A DNA stretch of 6,609 nucleotides. It comes from an uncultured Neisseria sp. GTDB lineage: Bacteria; Pseudomonadota; Gammaproteobacteria; Burkholderiales; Neisseriaceae. Shown piece after piece: positions 4,531-6,609 of this stretch. The DNA is taken from positions 1-6,609 of the forward strand of contig CAMURX010000097.1 of NCBI GenBank assembly GCA_947097615.1, read 5' to 3'. The number at the start of each line of letters is the position of its first letter. Within the stretch, counting starts at the first letter, position 1. A program made the translations under genes and the position numbers. The notes under the pieces were generated by a model. It saw only the letters and a program-made list of their open reading frames with translations, searched no databases and was not told the DNA's origin.

Positions 4531-5818
4531 ATCTGCGGGCGAGGATGGCGACGGAGAGGTAGGCTTTCACGCCTGCGGTGATGGCGTCGGCGCATTGGTG
4601 GCGGAAGGTCATGCCGCTGAGTTTGCGCTCTTCTTCGGGGTTGGAGAGGAAGGCGGTTTCGACGAGGATGGAGGGGATGTCAGGCGCGCGCAAAACGGCG
4701 AAGTTGGCCTGGTCGAGACTGCCTTTGTGCAGCTTGTTGTATTTGCCCAGTTCGACGAGGACGCGTTTGCCAAGGATTTCGCTGTCTTTGTTGGTGACGG
4801 TCTGCGTCATGTCGAGGATGGCGCTGTCGACGTCTTTGTTGCCGACGGTGTGCACGCCGCCGATGGCGTCGGCGTTGTTTTGCGTTTGGGCAAGGAATTT
4901 GGCAGCCGCGCTGCTGGCGCCACGGGTGCTGAGGGTGTAAACGCCGGTGCCGCGCGCGCTGGGGCTGGTGAAGGCGTCGGCATGGATGGAGATGAAGAGG
5001 TCGGCATGCAGTTTGCGCGCTTTGGCGACGCGCACGCCCAGCGGGATGAACACGTCTTCGTTGCGCGTCATGTGGACTTTGTAGCCGAGGCTTTCCATGC
5101 GTTTTTTGGTTTCGCGGGCGATGGAGAGGACGACGTCTTTTTCGCGCAGGCCGCTTTTGCCGATGGCGCCGGGGTCTTCGCCGCCGTGGCCGGGGTCGAG
5201 CACGATCACGGGCTGGCGGTTGTACCTGCGCTCGGGCGCGGCCGGCGGGGCGTTGTCGGCGCGGGTGGGCGGCGACTCGGGCGGTTTCTTAACGGGCGGG
5301 GTGTCGGCGCCCATGCCCCTACTGCTGATTCTGCCGTTGGAGTAGTCTTCGAGCAGCGCCATCAGGGGATCGTTGGCATCCTGCGCGTGCATGGGGTAGA
5401 GGTCGGCGACAAGGCGGTGTTTGAAGTTGGCGACGGGCGCGAGGGTGAAGAGCTGCGGGTTGACGTCGGTTTTCAGGTCGATCACGATGCGCACGGTGTC
5501 GGCGGTGTTCTGGCCGACACGGATGGTGCCGATGTAGGGGTCGCTGCGCTGGACTTTGCTGTTGATGTCCTGCAAAACAGAATTGAGCTGCACGCCTTTG
5601 AGATCGAGAACGAGGCGGCGCGGGTTGTCGAGGGTGAAGTAGTTGTATTGCAGTTTTTCGGTGGATTCCAGCGTGATGCGGCTGTATGCGCTGGCCGGCC
5701 AGATGCGCACGGCAACAAACTGCGGAACGCCTTTGGCAAAGGCGGCGGGGATAACGGTAAACAGCAGGCCGGCGGCGGTGCTGCGGATTATTTGGCGGCG
5801 GGTAAATTTCTTATCCAT
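4529..5818 (-). CDS. amiC: AmiC, N-acetylmuramoyl-L-alanine amidase (septal peptidoglycan hydrolase)
   Basis: Zinc amidase that cuts between MurNAc and the stem peptide to separate daughter cells, working in the periplasm. The N-terminus has a twin-arginine signal (TRRQIIR at 6-12, hydrophobic stretch, AFA near 26-28), so export is by Tat. An AMIN septum-targeting domain spans about 31-140, a Pro-rich linker 170-200, and the Amidase_3 domain about 203-425. Zinc and catalytic residues are all visible: His211 (DPGHGGEDPGA), Glu226 (REKD), His279 (SIHAD) and Glu387 (VETAF). Residues about 312-350 (including DSAILDMTQTVTNKDS) match the inserted autoinhibitory helix of AmiB/AmiC, relieved in relatives by NlpD. 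The 429-residue length is normal. The 5' end overlaps tsaE by 31 bases with no clear Shine-Dalgarno, so it probably depends on tsaE translation. Confidence 0.97.
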   Translation of the reverse strand: MDKKFTRRQIIRSTAAGLLFTVIPAAFAKGVPQFVAVRIWPASAYSRITLESTEKLQYNYFTLDNPRRLVLDLKGVQLNSVLQDINSKVQRSDPYIGTIRVGQNTADTVRIVIDLKTDVNPQLFTLAPVANFKHRLVADLYPMHAQDANDPLMALLEDYSNGRISSRGMGADTPPVKKPPESPPTRADNAPPAAPERRYNRQPVIVLDPGHGGEDPGAIGKSGLREKDVVLSIARETKKRMESLGYKVHMTRNEDVFIPLGVRVAKARKLHADLFISIHADAFTSPSARGTGVYTLSTRGASSAAAKFLAQTQNNADAIGGVHTVGNKDVDSAILDMTQTVTNKDSEILGKRVLVELGKYNKLHKGSLDQANFAVLRAPDIPSILVETAFLSNPEEERKLSGMTFRHQCADAITAGVKAYLSVAILARR

Positions 5819-6285
5819 GCTTCTAAACTTTTTCTGCCGTGGGTGGTGTGGGAATACAGGCGGGCGTTGCGCCCGCCGTCGGCGTGTCCGAGTGCGAGGG
5901 TGATGTCGGGCGGCGGCGTGTATGCGCCGCCCTTATCCGGCCATTCGATGAGGCAGATTGCGCCGTCGGATGCCAAATCGTCCAAGCCCGCGTCTTCCCA
6001 TTCTTCGGGCGAAGAGAAGCGGTAGAGGTCGAAATGGTGGAGGGGAAACTGCGGCAGCGGATAGGATTCGGCGATGGCGTAGGTCGGACTTTTCACCGCG
6101 CCGGCAAAACCGAGCGCGCGCAACAGGCTGCGTGCAAACGAGGTTTTGCCCGCGCCCAATCCGCCTTCGAGCCACAGCACCAAAGGCGGGGTCAGGCCGT
6201 CTGAAAAAGCGGCGGCCAGCGCCTGCGCCAAAGCGGCGGTGGCGAACTCGTCGGGCAGGAAAACCGTGTGGGAAACAGCGTTCAT
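5788..6285 (-). CDS. tsaE: TsaE, tRNA threonylcarbamoyladenosine (t6A37) biosynthesis ATPase
   Basis: TsaE (formerly YjeE) is the small ATPase that cycles the TsaB-TsaD complex during t6A formation at position 37 of ANN-decoding tRNAs, and is essential in many bacteria. The 165-residue protein shows the P-loop GGLGAGKT (41-48), the switch-like VKSPTYAI (64-71), HHFDLYRF (83-90), PEEWEDAGLDD (93-103) and the Walker-B-like ICLIEWPDKG (110-119). The length is typical. A DUS at 6194-6205 is read as FSDGL (27-31), in a variable stretch before the P-loop. The gene overlaps amiC, an order also seen in E. coli as yjeE-amiB, so the pair is an old operon. A promoter candidate lies at 6312-6340. There is no clear Shine-Dalgarno before the ATG, but the short leader and N-terminal spacing fit. 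Confidence 0.97.
   Translation of the reverse strand: MNAVSHTVFLPDEFATAALAQALAAAFSDGLTPPLVLWLEGGLGAGKTSFARSLLRALGFAGAVKSPTYAIAESYPLPQFPLHHFDLYRFSSPEEWEDAGLDDLASDGAICLIEWPDKGGAYTPPPDITLALGHADGGRNARLYSHTTHGRKSLEAWIRNLPAAK
6194..6205 (+). repeat. DNA uptake sequence inside tsaE
   Basis: A perfect AGGCCGTCTGAA within the coding region, translated on the gene strand as FSDGL. This is the same peptide the DUS gives in the thioesterase gene, because both carry it in the same frame. Confidence 0.9.
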
Positions 6286-6311
6286 GGGCGGGAAGCGGCG
6301 AAAAAGCGCGA

Positions 6312-6340
6312 ATTATGCGGCAAACCATGCCTTTTGCAAA
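6312..6340 (-). promoter_or_regulatory. Candidate sigma-70 promoter for tsaE-amiC
   Basis: On the minus strand TTTGCA (plus-strand 6335-6340, 4/6 match to the -35) lies 17 bases before CATAAT (6312-6317, 5/6 match to the -10). Transcription would begin near 6305 and leave a leader of about 20 bases. Only motif matching supports this. Confidence 0.45.
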
Positions 6341-6393
6341 CCTTGCCGCGCCCGAACGCGGCATTTGCCGTGCAAACGGCGGCAGGCGCACCT

Positions 6394-6421
6394 TTCAGAC
6401 GGCCGGATACGGGCATAAAAT
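6394..6421 (+). promoter_or_regulatory. Candidate sigma-70 promoter for dinB, -35 inside a near-DUS
   Basis: TTCAGA (6394-6399, 4/6 to the -35) and TAAAAT (6416-6421, 5/6 to the -10) are 16 bases apart and would start transcription near 6428. The -35 bases belong to a DUS in reverse orientation (6394-6405) that matches 11 of 12 positions, with the first base C instead of A. I see no LexA-type operator, and the leader before dinB is pyrimidine-rich. Confidence 0.35.
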
Positions 6422-6463
6422 ACGCGTCCTCCTCCGTTTCCCCGCCCAAGCACCCCTCCCGCC

Positions 6464-6609
6464 ATGCAGCCGCGCAAAATCATCCACATCGACATGGACG
6501 CCTTCTACGCCTCGGTAGAACTGCGCGAACGCCCCGAATTGCGCGGCCTGCCCGTCGTCGTCGCCTGGGAAGGCGCGCGTTCCGTCGTCTGCGCCGCCTC
6601 TTACGAAGC
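6464..6609 (+). CDS. dinB: DinB, DNA polymerase IV (partial, N-terminal 48 residues)
   Basis: Y-family translesion DNA polymerase that extends past damaged or misaligned template bases. The first residues [20 protein letters not shown] contain the catalytic carboxylate motif: Asp10 corresponds to Asp8 of E. coli DinB, and Tyr15 sits at the steric-gate position that excludes ribonucleotides (Phe13 in E. coli). It continues [20 protein letters not shown] and CAASYEA, as in family members. The frame is open at the right edge, so the rest of the palm, the fingers, the little finger and any beta-clamp motif are outside. The ATG at 6464 was chosen because it places the IDMD motif at the usual distance from the N-terminus. 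No Shine-Dalgarno is visible; the upstream bases are C-rich. It is divergent from tsaE. Confidence 0.96.
   Translation, partial: MQPRKIIHIDMDAFYASVELRERPELRGLPVVVAWEGARSVVCAASYE

Noticed and set aside
3232..4581. 449-codon plus-strand open frame
   Set aside because: It begins inside the MITE-like element and runs antisense to the SUKH gene, through DUS hairpins into amiC. Its translation is low-complexity Gly/Val/Ala-rich, typical of an antisense shadow in GC-rich DNA.
4460..6025. 521-codon plus-strand open frame
   Set aside because: Antisense to amiC and part of tsaE, both of which carry complete catalytic motifs. The Gly/Val/Asp/Phe-rich product matches no family.
1..6609. CRISPR arrays, tRNA, rRNA or riboswitches
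   Set aside because: No regularly spaced repeats, no cloverleaf with a TTCGA-type arm and no conserved riboswitch core were seen. The only repeats are DUS copies, the hexamer tract and the element.

Overview
The window looks like a high-GC member of the family Neisseriaceae. The strongest sign is eleven perfect copies of the 12-mer AGGCCGTCTGAA on either strand, plus one copy with a single mismatch. This is the neisserial DNA uptake sequence (DUS) in the form I remember as 'AG-DUS', known from species such as Neisseria elongata and N. bacilliformis. The gene content (lutA-lutC-lutB order, tsaE-amiC, dinB) fits. The species is a guess; the family is not.

Layout, left to right. Positions 1-2186 hold a tight minus-strand operon read lutA > lutC > lutB, with ATGA stop/start overlaps at both junctions. 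It encodes the iron-sulfur L-lactate oxidation complex; lutB runs off the left edge. A 276-base gap (2187-2462) carries a plausible lutA promoter, a TTTGGG triplet repeat just before the lutA start, and one DUS. Next, also on the minus strand, is a small hotdog-fold thioesterase of the YiiD C-terminal type (2463-2900).

Positions 2901-3339 form the accessory patch: an AT-rich, apparently decapitated reading frame on the plus strand (2942-3121), a hairpin built from a different DUS dialect (AGGCAGCCTGAA, 3141-3176), and a roughly 161-base near-palindromic, MITE-like element with TA flanks (3178-3342). The element sits exactly on the stop codon of the next minus-strand gene (3340-4245), a 301-residue protein with a C-terminal SUKH (SMI1/KNR4) domain of the kind often used as toxin immunity. 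No toxin gene is visible.

Positions 4246-4528 hold six DUS copies, some pairing into competing hairpins that probably terminate amiC, and a possible short Cys-containing gene remnant. Then come amiC (4529-5818, Tat-exported septal amidase) and the overlapping tsaE (5788-6285, tRNA t6A synthesis ATPase), an arrangement that parallels yjeE-amiB of E. coli. After a 178-base divergent promoter region, dinB (DNA polymerase IV) starts on the plus strand at 6464 and runs off the right edge.

Core metabolism, cell separation, tRNA modification and DNA repair genes therefore flank one small accessory island (about 2940-4245) that shows signs of transfer and insertion. I see no rRNA, tRNA or CRISPR.
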